64,000 bases of DNA from Diplosphaera chodatii. Its lineage: Eukaryota > Chlorophyta > Trebouxiophyceae > Prasiolales > Stichococcaceae. Below are positions 24,156 through 34,042 of the stretch, in pieces; position 1 is the first letter of the stretch, and every line of letters begins with the position of its first letter. The notes under the pieces are model-generated. The model was not told the DNA's origin. It was given only the letters and a program-made list of their open reading frames with translations, and did no database searches. The position numbers were made by a program, and so were the translations under genes. The stretch is taken from contig JAALGY010000035.1 in the NCBI GenBank assembly GCA_032358165.1, positions 186,001 through 250,000 of the forward strand, given 5' to 3'.

Positions 24156-26944
24156 ATGCCTGCGCCACGGCGTGTCAACAAGCCCGATTTGATCGAGGAG
24201 CTGGCATCACACGCACGGACACGGAAGGTTATTCAGGGCGTTGGCGTGGGCAAGTATTATAACTCTGCGGAGCTGCTCCTGCGCCAGGTGCGCTAGTTCG
24301 GCGTTGTTGTGCACGTGGTGCTGTTGCCGGGCAATGAGACACAAGTGCTGCGCGAACAGGCTAATTGCTTGTGTCCTCCTGATGGCTGCAGGCCAATGAC
24401 TACCGTCTGCGCGGGAATGACCCAGTCCTGTACATCTTCCTGTTACGCTATGCCAGGTCAGTCGTGTCTGAAGGCACGTATGACGTTCTCAATATTTCGC
24501 ACGGCCGCTCATGCGATTTTCAATTGGCTATCAGCGCATTGTTTATGCACACCACCACTGCATTGCAGTCTGGTGGTGGAGACGCTGCCCGGGCACCAAG
24601 ACTTCAGGGCAGATGATAAACAATACCGACGGCTACACGAGGTGATCTGCAGCTCTGTTCGTTCGCTTGACTTCCACAGCTGGCAGTCCACTGGCAGCAA
24701 CAAAAGGGTGCGCGCCTTCGCCCCTGAGGCTCACAACTCTGCACTCTGCCATGCAGCGCGTGGCCAGGGAGGTGCTGCCTGAGTTGGAGCGCACCAAGCT
24801 GCGAATTAAGCTCAGCGGCACGGATGTGCCCAGCCAGGCGTCGGGCAGGTTCCAGTACCCACAGGCGCCGCGCCCCGCGGAGGCGGTGCAGACCAGCCTG
24901 ACCACGCTGCCGGGCCTCGACTGGGCGCGCTTCACACAGCCCAGCAGCAGCTACAGCGGCGGCGACTACAATGGCAGCTTCAACAGCACGGCTTCCGCCC
25001 CCAGCGCCCCGCCGCTCGACCTGCTGTCAGGCAGCGGCGGCGCGAACGGCAGCTTCTCCCCGTCGGCGCCGCAGCAGGTGAACCTGCTCCCCTTCGACCC
25101 GCGGGCGCTGGGCGCAGCGCACCGCTTCCCGGCAGCCAGCGACGAGGCGCGGCAGCGGCACGCTCTGCTGCCTGCGCCGCCAGAGCGGCGGCGCCCGGGG
25201 CCCAGCCCCCCGGCGCAGCGGCCGCTGTACCCAGAGTTCGACCGCTCGCCCGTCAGCCCCATCGACTTCGGCATGCAGGCTTCCGCGTCCTTGCCGGTGC
25301 GCATGTCCTGGACTGCTCCTTGCCTGCCTCTTGCAGGTGACGATCTGGCAGCAGAACCTGTGCATGACATTGTGGATCGATCTGTGTTGACAGCTTTGTG
25401 TGGTCCGGCTTGCAGGCAAATGGGCAGCAGCAGCAGCAGGCGCCATCTCTCATGGACTCAGCTCCCGCAGTCGCAGCGCAGCAGCAGCCACCTAAGCCGT
25501 CTGAGCAGCTGACTGCCGACCTGCGGCAGCAGGACGCCTGCAACGTTAAGCCGCAGCTCGAGCTGCAGCTCGGACCGCAGGAGATGCAGGTGCTTGGTCC
25601 ACACATACCTTGCGGCATATCAGGCTGCAGAGATGACGCACTTGCCACGAGTCAAATGACCTGATGAGCAGGGTGCATATGATGACTGCAGGTGGACATG
25701 GTCTCGCCGACGGCAGGGCAGCCGTGCTGCTCACCGCAGCACCCGCCGCACCCGCTGGAGAAGAAGTTCGAGGGCATCCGCGATGTCAACGTCTCCGTCT
25801 CTCTCATGGAGGACTTCATGAGGTGGGCATTTCCACTTTCCGCAGCCATTCCTTTGTTCGCCACACTGGTGACAGTGGGGCATCTCTCTGTAAGTCTGCC
25901 GTTCGCAGGCAGTCATGCAGGGTATCCTGCTTCGGGAGGCTGTGCGTGGCCAACACAGGCAGTCACGCAGGGTGTCCTGCTGTGGCAGGCTGTGCGTGGC
26001 CAACACGCAGCGCAACATCGAGACGATCGGGCTGCTGGGCGGCTCGCTGTCGGCCGACGGCTCGGCCTTCAACATCAACACCCTCATCATCCCCAAGCAG
26101 AAGGGGGAGACCGACCGGGTGGAGATGCTGAAGGAGGAGGAGCTGTGGGACATCTTCTTCGAGGTACCACCAAACTTGCATTTTGACAACACGCACAGCA
26201 AGATGGAACTCTCAAACCGCTGCAGTGCATCGATCTCATGATGTTCTAGTCTAGACACACAGCTTGCCACAGTCTCGGATAAAGTTTCTTGGCAGGAATG
26301 CTTTTGGTACTGAGCAATTGCGGTACCTATGCAGGACGGTCCTCAGGCGCAGTCACTCTTCCCTGTGGGCTGGATCCACACGCACCCAGCCTTCGATTGC
26401 TTCCTGTCATCGGTGGACATTCATAATCAGTATGGCTATCAGGTGGGCCATTCAGCCTGCTCTAATATGTTGAGCATGCCTACCGGGCGACTCACTTACG
26501 CAAGAGTGCCAAGCCCGTACTGCAGCATCTGCGGTGCGGCACCATCAGAACCTCATGCGCGGTCGGCTGCAGGTGATGCTTGAAGAAGCCGTTGCGATTG
26601 TGATGTCGCCGCGCGACAGCAAGAACCGCAGGTGCGGGATCTTCCGGCTGACGACCCCTGGTGGCATGGACCTGATCAAGGACTGCAGCCAGATGGGTTT
26701 CCACACGCACCCGCCCACCGCCACCGGCCAGAAGATCTACGAGCTGTGCGGCCACGTACGTCCATCGGCTGTGCAGAACCTTGCTGAACATGCCAACCTG
26801 ACCTCAGCAGCTGTGTCACGTCGTGCACTTGTGACCGGCATGCTCGGTGACAATGGGTGCTGCAATGACCCTCGGACCATCCTCCTGCTGTTGCAGGTGT
26901 ACGTCAACCCCCGGGTCTCGCACAAGGTTGTGGATCTACGGTGA
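24156..26944 (+). CDS. AMSH: AMSH-like JAMM deubiquitinase
   Basis: AMSH proteases cleave K63-linked ubiquitin chains on endosomal cargo with the ESCRT machinery. The N terminus (VNKPDLIEELASHARTRKV, then YYNSAELLLRQ, NDYRLRGNDPVLYIFLLRYA, LVVETLPGHQDFR) is the MIT/USP8-dimerisation helical region. A long Pro/Ser/Gln-rich linker follows (about 24780-25600). The C-terminal MPN+ domain begins LCVANTQRNIETIGLLGGSL (about 26000), keeps the catalytic Glu (IETIG), and has the JAMM zinc site WIHTHPAFDCFLSSVD (about 26375): H-x-H-P, seven residues, then S-x-x-D. The second zinc site of AMSH enzymes appears as GFHTHP plus ELCGHV near 26700-26755, and the protein ends VSHKVVDLR. The Cys usual after ETCG is Ile here. 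A 50-bp duplication spans the splice acceptor of the first MPN exon. A TGTAA at 27067-27071 may be the poly(A) signal. Confidence 0.93.
25907..26006. repeat. 50-bp tandem duplication across an AMSH intron-exon border
   Basis: Two imperfect 50-bp copies lie head to tail (25907-25956 and 25957-26006), both starting AGGCAGTCA and ending GGCTGTGCGTGGCCAACAC. The second supplies the acceptor and first codons (LCVANT) of the MPN exon; the first sits upstream in the intron. Confidence 0.92.
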
Positions 26945-27366
26945 TGCTTGGTCAGGCACTGATCCGGTAGACTTGTATCTTAGACACAGCAGAGCGTATG
27001 GATGCGGTTCTGCGGTGTATTGCATCTGTGTGATGGCAGCTCGTCGTGCAGCATTTGGGATGGCGTTGTAATGTTGTCGCTGATTCTTCAGTGGGCCCTG
27101 CATGGCTGCCGTGCTCGGTGTACATAAGATGTCTGTGTAAGACCCTGACAGCTCTTGCAGAGCAGCACAGGCCCCTTGTAACAATGCAGACACAGAGCCC
27201 TACAGGGCAGCGATATTGATGCGGTGCAGGAATGCAGTGCGTGCGCGGATGCCACGGGCATATTGGCGCAACACGCTTATGTAGTTGCAGAGCAATAGTG
27301 TCTGCTACCATGCGTGTGATGCAGCTCACGGCGTTTTGATGCGCCGCGCAATCTCAGCGTCGCACC
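26945..27366. other. Intergenic, AMSH (+) to SWC5-like gene (+)
   Basis: Tandem gene pair spacing of about 420 bp. It contains a TGTAA motif at 27067-27071, the usual green-algal poly(A) signal, about 120 bp after the AMSH stop. No gene seen. Confidence 0.4.
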
Positions 27367-29025
27367 ATGACAACTCTTGCAACCGCACAACTGCCGTCCG
27401 ACGATGAGGTGCAAGGCTTGATTGTTTCTGATGCACAGCATAGCGCATGCCGTTGCGCGGGATGTTTGCTGCACGTCCTGAGATGTTGCATGATGTGCGT
27501 GCACATGCTATCGCATGTCCAAATATGCATCGACCATGCAGAAATAGCGAAGCTTGCAACTGAAAGGTGTCTGGTCTTGTGGGTTCAGGAGGATTCAGAC
27601 TTCGATCCCGATGCTGTGCCCGGAGATACCGCTGCAGCTGCTGCCGATGACGGCGTGCAGAAGAAGGGCGGCAAGCGCAAGCACGGTACATGATGCGCGG
27701 CAGATGCCTCACAGTGGCACTCATGCTGCTCGTTTCACAGAGCAGCAAGGCGTGTCGCTGCAAGCTTTGCATGTGGCTGTCACCTGCAGTGGCGGAGGGC
27801 ATCGCCGCGGCCCGTGCCTCGAAGCAGGCCAAGCGGGTGGACGACGCCTGGGCACAGCTGCGGGCGCAGAGCGGCGGCAGCGCCAGCACGTCGGCGCCGT
27901 CATCAGCGCGAGACGGTGGCCATACAGCAGCCGGCGGTGATGGCGCAAATGGCAGCACAGCATCAGCGCCTTCTCATAGACAGAGCAGCAGCTTCAACCT
28001 TGCAGCTTTCTGCCGGCCGGTGCCAAAGAAGCAGAAGGGCGTGCCTGACGAGGTACGTCAGCTTGGCACCGCTGTTGTCCTCGAGATTGGCCAAAGGAAC
28101 GTGTTGCCGTCCTGTTAAGCATGCCTTACAACTGTTTGGCGCAGTCTTGGAAGCGGCAGTTCGGGCTTGGTCCGCAGCAGGCGACAGCAGCCAGTGGGCA
28201 CCAGGACGCAAAGGCAATTGCAGCCGCGGCACTGGAGGCGGCCAAGGCGATTGCGACCACAGATCAGTATGGCATGGCAGTGGTGACGGAGACACGCAAG
28301 TTTGCCGGCCAATCAGTGCAGGTGCAATGCAGTGTCTGGAGCGGCATCTGTGGTTTGGTACCTGGTGCATGCAATAAGCGTTGCGTGCAGGGGAAGTGAA
28401 CGTCTGCGTCTCCAGCTTTTACGTAGGACTCGCCTGTTTGCTTCCCCAGATCAAGAAGGCTGTGGCAGCGGGCAGCGCAGGCAAGGAGGCCGAGAAGAAG
28501 GCCACCACAGGGCTGGACGCCATGCTCGAGGCCATCAAGGGCGCCAAGAAGGTGACTGCAGTGATGACTGGTGATGCTGCGCTCCGATCACCGGTGCTGC
28601 AGCAGCCGTCAGGCACGAGGGGTCGGCTGCAGGGTGCAGTCACGAGGTGCTCAGATCGCGCCCGCGGGGTGAGGCCTGTGGCATCATGTGGCAGGTGACG
28701 GTGCTGGACAAGAGCAAGTCGGACTGGCACGAGCACAAGAGGGAGGCGGGCGTCGACGGGGACCTGGCCGAGCACCAGCGCTCCTCAAACCGGTGCGCTC
28801 CTAAACCCTAAACCCTAAACTCTGTGCACTTCTGGTTGGTAGTCGTAATGCAAGGATGCTGCGGTGTGCTCAACCAGTGATACTTGCATGACCTCCTCTG
28901 TCTCGTCCTGCCTGTGCAGCTTCCTGGACAAGCAGGACTTCCTGGTGCGGTCGGAGGTGCGGGAGTATGAGAAGGAGCGCGACGCCCGCCTCAACGCTGA
29001 TGTGCGCAACCGCTCCCGCGCCTGA
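27367..29025 (+). CDS. SWC5: BCNT/CFDP1 family protein (SWC5-like)
   Basis: Yeast Swc5 and its BCNT relatives belong to the SWR1 complex that places H2A.Z in nucleosomes. The diagnostic BCNT-C domain is at the C terminus: VTVLDKSKSDWHEHKREAGV (about 28697), then DGDLAEHQRSSN, then FLDKQDFLVRSEVREYEKER and the end NADVRNRSRA. The N terminus (MTTLATAQLPSDDE, EDSDFDPDAVPGD) is acidic as expected, followed by Lys-rich KKGGKRKHG, an Ala/Arg-rich helix, the segment FNLAAFCRPVPKKQKGVPDE (about 28000), KRQFGLGPQQA and KKATTGLDAMLEAIKGAKK. About seven exons are present; the last intron (about 28793-28919) contains the telomere-like repeat. Start at 27367 is the first ATG before the acidic exon. Confidence 0.88.
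28801..28821. repeat. Interstitial telomere-like repeat (CCCTAAA)n
   Basis: The string CTAAACCCTAAACCCTAAAC, three near-perfect units of the plant-type telomere heptamer, lies just inside the donor end of the last intron of the SWC5-like gene. Interstitial copies of telomere motif are known from plant introns and promoters (telo boxes) and from double-strand-break repair scars. Confidence 0.9.
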
Positions 29026-29189
29026 CCGCCCGCATCGTTCCGTCAGTACGTCTAGTCGGCAGTGGTTGCAGCCTTTGCATCAAGTCGGGTGACACTCTGT
29101 TGTTGTGGTTTCCTAGTACAATAGATGTTGGCCTGCAAGAGTCTTGTTTGCCCTCGGTGCACAACGTCCCCACAAGTTGCAGGCGAATG

Positions 29190-31757
29190 TTACAGCTTAT
29201 ATGCGTCCTCTGCCGTGTGCCGCTTAAATGGCTCTGGTCCCTTGATTGCGAAGAATGCAAAGGACAGGCCCACGATGCCGTACATCATGTACAGGAAGAT
29301 GCTTTGTCGGTAGATCCACCCAAGCCCCCTCAAGTTCAGCAACTGCAGAAGACGGCAATCCAGCATCATCCTGCCATATCAATGGTGTTGCGATAAGTGC
29401 TGCAGCCACTGCATTTTGCATCTCACCTGGTTGGTGAAAATCTGGTAGATTGCTGTCTCGTATGAGTACAGGGAGAATGCCTGCACATGTGATGATGCCA
29501 CTGCCTTGATGCGGTGACATTGCAGCCATACTGGTGATACGATGGGCATTGCACAAATGTACAGTACAGTTACCTGGGAGCAGAACTGTATGGTAGCCAG
29601 GCATGACAACAGCACCAGGGCCACGTTGAACAACATGCTGCTCATGAGCGTTGCACCAATGCGCATTGGGTGCAGCGTTGTGATCAGCAGGTTCAGGCCG
29701 ATCTTCGTTGTCCCCTTGATCGTCACAGCTGCAGATTGCAGCCATACACCCGTGTTCATGCGGCGGCTTCCTGCGCGTAATGTAGGGCACCGCAATAATA
29801 CACAATACATATTTCGCCTCATGCGGATCCCCTGTGCTCACCGATGAGGTAGAAGCAGAAGATGGCAAAGGCGAGTGTCCCGAACAGCGGGAACACGGTG
29901 TCCATAGCGCTGAAGAACGTGTTCAGGAACCCATAAAGCGGCGGGTTCAGAAACACATATAGCACGACGTGCACCAGCCACAGGATGCTAAGCACGCCTG
30001 CCACTATCCCGCACGCCAGCTTCAGCCAGTACAGCATGACTATCACTGCCCACTTGCAGTCGGGGTCTGTCCCCTGCACAAGCACCAGGCATGTCTTTAT
30101 CAGGCTCATGACAGGCTCGCCATGCCACAGGCAAGAGATACTCGGCACTGCTAGAACCATCTTCCATGTTTCTGCACCAAACAGCATGACTGCTGCCCAG
30201 TCAACTGGCTGATAGACGGGCACCTGCCCAGAATGTCTACCTGAGGGTATACAGCCTCCAGCTTTTCGTGCTCCTCCTCCAGCAGCGCTGTCATGTTGTT
30301 CAGCTTCCGCAGTTGTGAGCGATACCGCCGCCCCTTGCCCCCCTCGCGCCCCTCCAGCTTCAATGCAGCTGCCTTGTCCTGCAACATGATAGCGCAACAT
30401 CTGCATAGCGGACCTGTGTGAGGTCAGCTGATGTGCGGATCGGGCAGCTGAATATACGCCCCTGCAGAATGGAGCCAGAAGGCCGGATGGTACGTAGCAC
30501 GCAAGTCACCTGAACGCTCTTGGCCTTGCGGGCCATCTCCATTGCACGCGTGATGTACTCCGACTTTGGGATGGTGGCATGGGGCCGCCCCCACCACGCC
30601 CGCACCAGATCCATGGGCAGTGCCACGAAGCCCACCCCCGCAAACACCAGGAACAGCAGCCAGCCTGCAGGGCCATGGACCTGGGTCTGTCTGCCTAGAC
30701 GGATGGTCATCTGGGCGGTGCTCATACATCAGTGCCGTGTTCTGATAGTGCACCAGCATGACCCCTGTTCTTGCCTATTGTAGCGGTGAGTGCCATGAAG
30801 TATGTGAGCAGTGAGGCGCGCAGTGTCCAAGTGTTGTTGACCGCCAGGCCGTTGACGGCATCGCACTGTCCATGGTAACATCGTGTTTTCAGATAGGAGT
30901 CTCATGAGCAAAAGCTGCTGATGGGCAGCGGCGACATCATCTGATATATCTGCACCTCACCAATGTTCCGGCATAGCGAGGCGTGTCTGGCCCAGTCCCA
31001 GGAAAGATGCAGCTGTCGAGCGCTGTGCTGTTCCCGTCAGCCAGCAGTGAGAGCGGTGCCATTCCCGACGTGACGGCCGTCACGGAGAAAGTAACATATC
31101 CGCCAAACCCTGCACGCCTTCCAACACCGCAGTCGCATCGATGGACATGAACGGCACAGCAGCATGCAGCGTGTTTGTGTTGTTGCGTGCCACTCACCAT
31201 ATGCAAGTCCAAAAACAATGGCAAACACCAGCAAAGTGAGACCCGTCCAGATGGCTGCACTTGCAATGCGCTTGCCAGCAGTCCTGCACTCGTACACGGG
31301 TGCCGTGTCACACTAACATACCTCCACTTCCTCCACTTGCTCACAAACTCCAGAGTGAGGCTGGAAACAAGATTACAAAACGCATGAATCAGATGACTCA
31401 CAGTTCGCTGTCCGCCTCGTAGTAGAAGATGGAGAAGGGAATAATGACGCCCACCATGGCACCAATTCCCGCATAGCAGGCATACCACAGCACGCGTGTG
31501 GGAATGGCAAACTTGCAATTGGAATATGCAATCGACTCGGCGCAAGCCTTGCGATTGCCCACGTCCAGAGGAAACAGTAGCACCGTCCATATGGCCAGCG
31601 AAACACCGAAAACAAAGACGATCTTGGGCAACCAGGCCTGGTTCTTGTCTTCTGGGTGCTGATAGATGATCAGTAGGTCCAGCGCCACGCCCATGGCCAT
31701 CACGCTGACCACCGCCGCCACTATGATGAGGAACCAGTTGTAGCTGGCGATGGCCAT
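29190..31757 (-). CDS. LIMR/LMBR1-like multi-pass membrane protein
   Basis: Matches the plant LIMR family (Arabidopsis At5g01460, At3g08930), relatives of LMBD1, usually with nine membrane helices and found in endolysosomal or plasma membranes. Segments in order: TM1 WFLIIVAAVVSVMAMGVALD then IIYQHPEDKNQAWLPKI, a family signature; TM2 FVFGVSLAIWTVLLFPLDV; TM3 ending IIPFSIFYYEADSE; TM4 IWTGLTLLVFAIVFGLAYG; a lumenal loop around 31050; TM5 GWLLFLVFAGVGFVALPMDL (about 30670); a basic coiled segment with LRKLNNMTALLEEEHEKLEA (about 30300-30245); TM6-8 around 30180-29850 (VMLYWLKLACGIVAGVLSIL, FGTLAFAIFCFYLIG); LMSSMLFNVALVLLSCLATI; and a last helix MMYGIVGLSFAFFAIKGPEP. The start MAIASYNW is chosen over an ATG seven codons upstream because the family begins close to TM1. 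The stop overlaps TGTAA (29190-29194 on the reverse strand). Confidence 0.9.
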
Positions 31758-32116
31758 GCTGGTGCTGTGGCGCAGCAATCATGTGCTGATCCGAAATATA
31801 GGAAGCTGCTGTTTGGTCATGTGCCGACGCTAATCATAAGCAACTCAGAAGGCGGAATCGAAGACCCTTTATGGTGGCCGCAGCGCTGCGTATCAAGCTC
31901 GATGGTAGCAGAGAAAAGACCTTTGGGAGGGGCTGCCGCAGCGTTTCGGGGTCAGAAGCGAGAGTGCACCTGTGCACTGTAGCGTGCGAAGCTATCAGCC
32001 ATTGCCGCCTCTCAGATGGACGCGATGCGATGGGTAGGTGGCCGAAGCACGCCAGGGTCCCTTCACAACTGTACCACTGGGTGTGCGGCATCAATGGCGT
32101 CCGTTTCAGCAGCAAA
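31758..32116. promoter_or_regulatory. Divergent promoter region, LIMR-like (-) / J-protein (+)
   Basis: About 360 bp between the LIMR start and the proposed first exon of the J-domain gene. No coding segment recognised. The right border depends on the uncertain first exon at 32117. Confidence 0.35.
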
Positions 32117-33749
32117 TGCTTAGGCCATTCTTGGATGTGGAGAGTCTGCACAATCAGATCTCAAACGGTACAGGGTAAGTAGCAGGGCTGAAAGGCTTGC
32201 AGCACCTCTCGGGGCCTGCTGAAGTGCACATCCAGAGGTGGTACAGCACCTGCATCGGCCAGAGACTGACCACCACACGTCCCAGCTGTGACCGCTTCTG
32301 TGCAAACCTCCACAAATCTGGTGCGCTGCTGCTACGGCAGGTGGGCTCGCACAGCGGCACGCCTGGCCACACGGGGGCATGCTCAGCGTGCTGCTTAGGC
32401 CCCTCAAGGACCACACGCAGCTGCAGCTGACGTTCATCGCTGCTGCGGGTGTTGGTGCAACCCGCGGCAAAAAGTCCCTCAACAAGCCAGCAAGCGACGC
32501 CGCGGCAGGTCAGTCCCGAGTGAGTCCATCCTGCAGGAGTCTGCGCACAAAGCTCCACCGCAACCCCACTCAGAGCTTGCAGCGCTCGCAGAGGCGGAGA
32601 AGAAGCGGCGCAGGAGAGCAGAGAAGGCGCGGCTGCGCGCCTGGACCGCAGAAGCGAGCTGGGACATCCGGGAGGAGGAGCTCCATGACAGCCAGCCGCA
32701 GCAGGTGGTCCCTGTGCGCTCTAATTTCAACGGCAAGGTGGAGACTCGCTGGGGATGTGGTTGATCACGCAGCGTCCTGACTGTGCAGGCGCCTGCCGGT
32801 CACAGCTGGCAACGCCTGTGGCGCCAGTCCTTCAGTCGCCGCAAGTCTCGCAGCAAAGGTGCGGGTTTGAAGCCATCGCCTGTTGCGGAATGGCATGCTG
32901 GGCTCTCTATCTGACCAGGGTCCGCTGGCATTCAGGCTGGGATCAGTACCGGCAAGGTGCGGGGCGTGACACCTGGCATCACAAGGCCTGGGGCCAAACC
33001 GAGACGAAGGCTGACAGCAGGTGGCGAGTGCAAACGCTGATCTGGGCTGCGGGCTGTCCTCGACCACACAGCTGAGTGATGGGATGGAGCACTGGCTGAA
33101 GCTCGGTGTGCCTCCCGCAGGTGGGAGCAGTTTGGACAGACGGCAGAGTCTCAGCCATTTCAGCACATGTGGCAGGACGTTGAGAGCATGTGGCAGCAGC
33201 GCGGTTGGCATACCTCCAGCTCAGCACAGCAGCAATCATGGGATGAGCGGCACCGGCAGCGGGATCAGCAGCAACAGAGGCAGCAGAAAGCAGAGCGGCA
33301 GCGTGTCAGGCAGCAGCCTGCAGGTTCGAAGCGCTCTTTCAGGAATCCTGGTTTTCATTGTGATACCGTGCATGCAAGCACGCAATGGAAACATGTGACG
33401 ATGCCTGTGTATACTTGCAGATGCTGCAGTGGCAAGGCACATGACGATTTTGGGCATCAGGGTCGACCAACTTAGTGCCAAGAGCCTGAAAGCTGCCTTT
33501 CACGCTTGTGCACGCACATGGTGAGGGCAGCGACACCTTGACTGGATCTTCTCAATCAATGTCTGTACCCACTTTGCTTCCAAAGGGAGTGAAGATGACA
33601 ACCTGCCAGCCGTCTGTGATGCATGCAGGCACCCAGACCTGCACGAGGGCAATGGAAAGAAGATGGCCGAGGCCAAGTTCAAGGAGGCATTGCAGTCACA
33701 CGATGCTCTGCATGCCTACTTGGCATGCGGCCGCCCGCCTGCCACATGA
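32117..33749 (+). CDS. J-domain protein with C-terminal J domain
   Basis: The J domain is at the extreme C terminus: VDQLSAKSLKAAFHACARTW (about 33461-33520) spliced to HPDLHEGNGKKMAEAKFKEA (from 33629), then LQSHDALHAYLACGRPPAT and TGA at 33749. The split codon across that intron restores WHPD, so the HPD motif needed to stimulate Hsp70 is intact. Upstream exons give MEHWLKLG, WEQFGQTAESQPFQHMWQDV and a Gln/Arg-rich coil (about 33240-33310), HSWQRLWRQSFSRRKSRSK (about 32808), and a basic helix ELAALAEAEKKRRRR... RAEKARLRAWTAEASWDIRE (about 32570-32680). The proposed first exon MLRPFLDVESLHNQISN (32117) and a following HLSGPAEVHIQRWYSTC exon are plausible but not supported by homology. Plants have similar J proteins with the domain last. 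The rest of the protein is not recognised. Confidence 0.7.
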
Positions 33750-34042
33750 CGCCGCAGACCGCACGGCACCACGCCTGCGGCTGCGACTGGCCTTGCCGAC
33801 GACTGGCCTCGCCGCGTCATTCCCTTGCTCGTCACATGGTGCTTGACACTGAAGCACCCAACGGATGCGGGCACTGGATTTGGGCCTTGAACCGCAAAGA
33901 TATGGCTCTAAATGAGACGCTCGGAGGTGTGCTTTGCAGCAGAATGCCAGATTGGCATCGAGGGGAACTTGTACACCGGATGCACCCGAATATTGACGTT
34001 CGGTAGTACCTGTACTGTTGACCGTGCCTGATGAAGGGCAAA

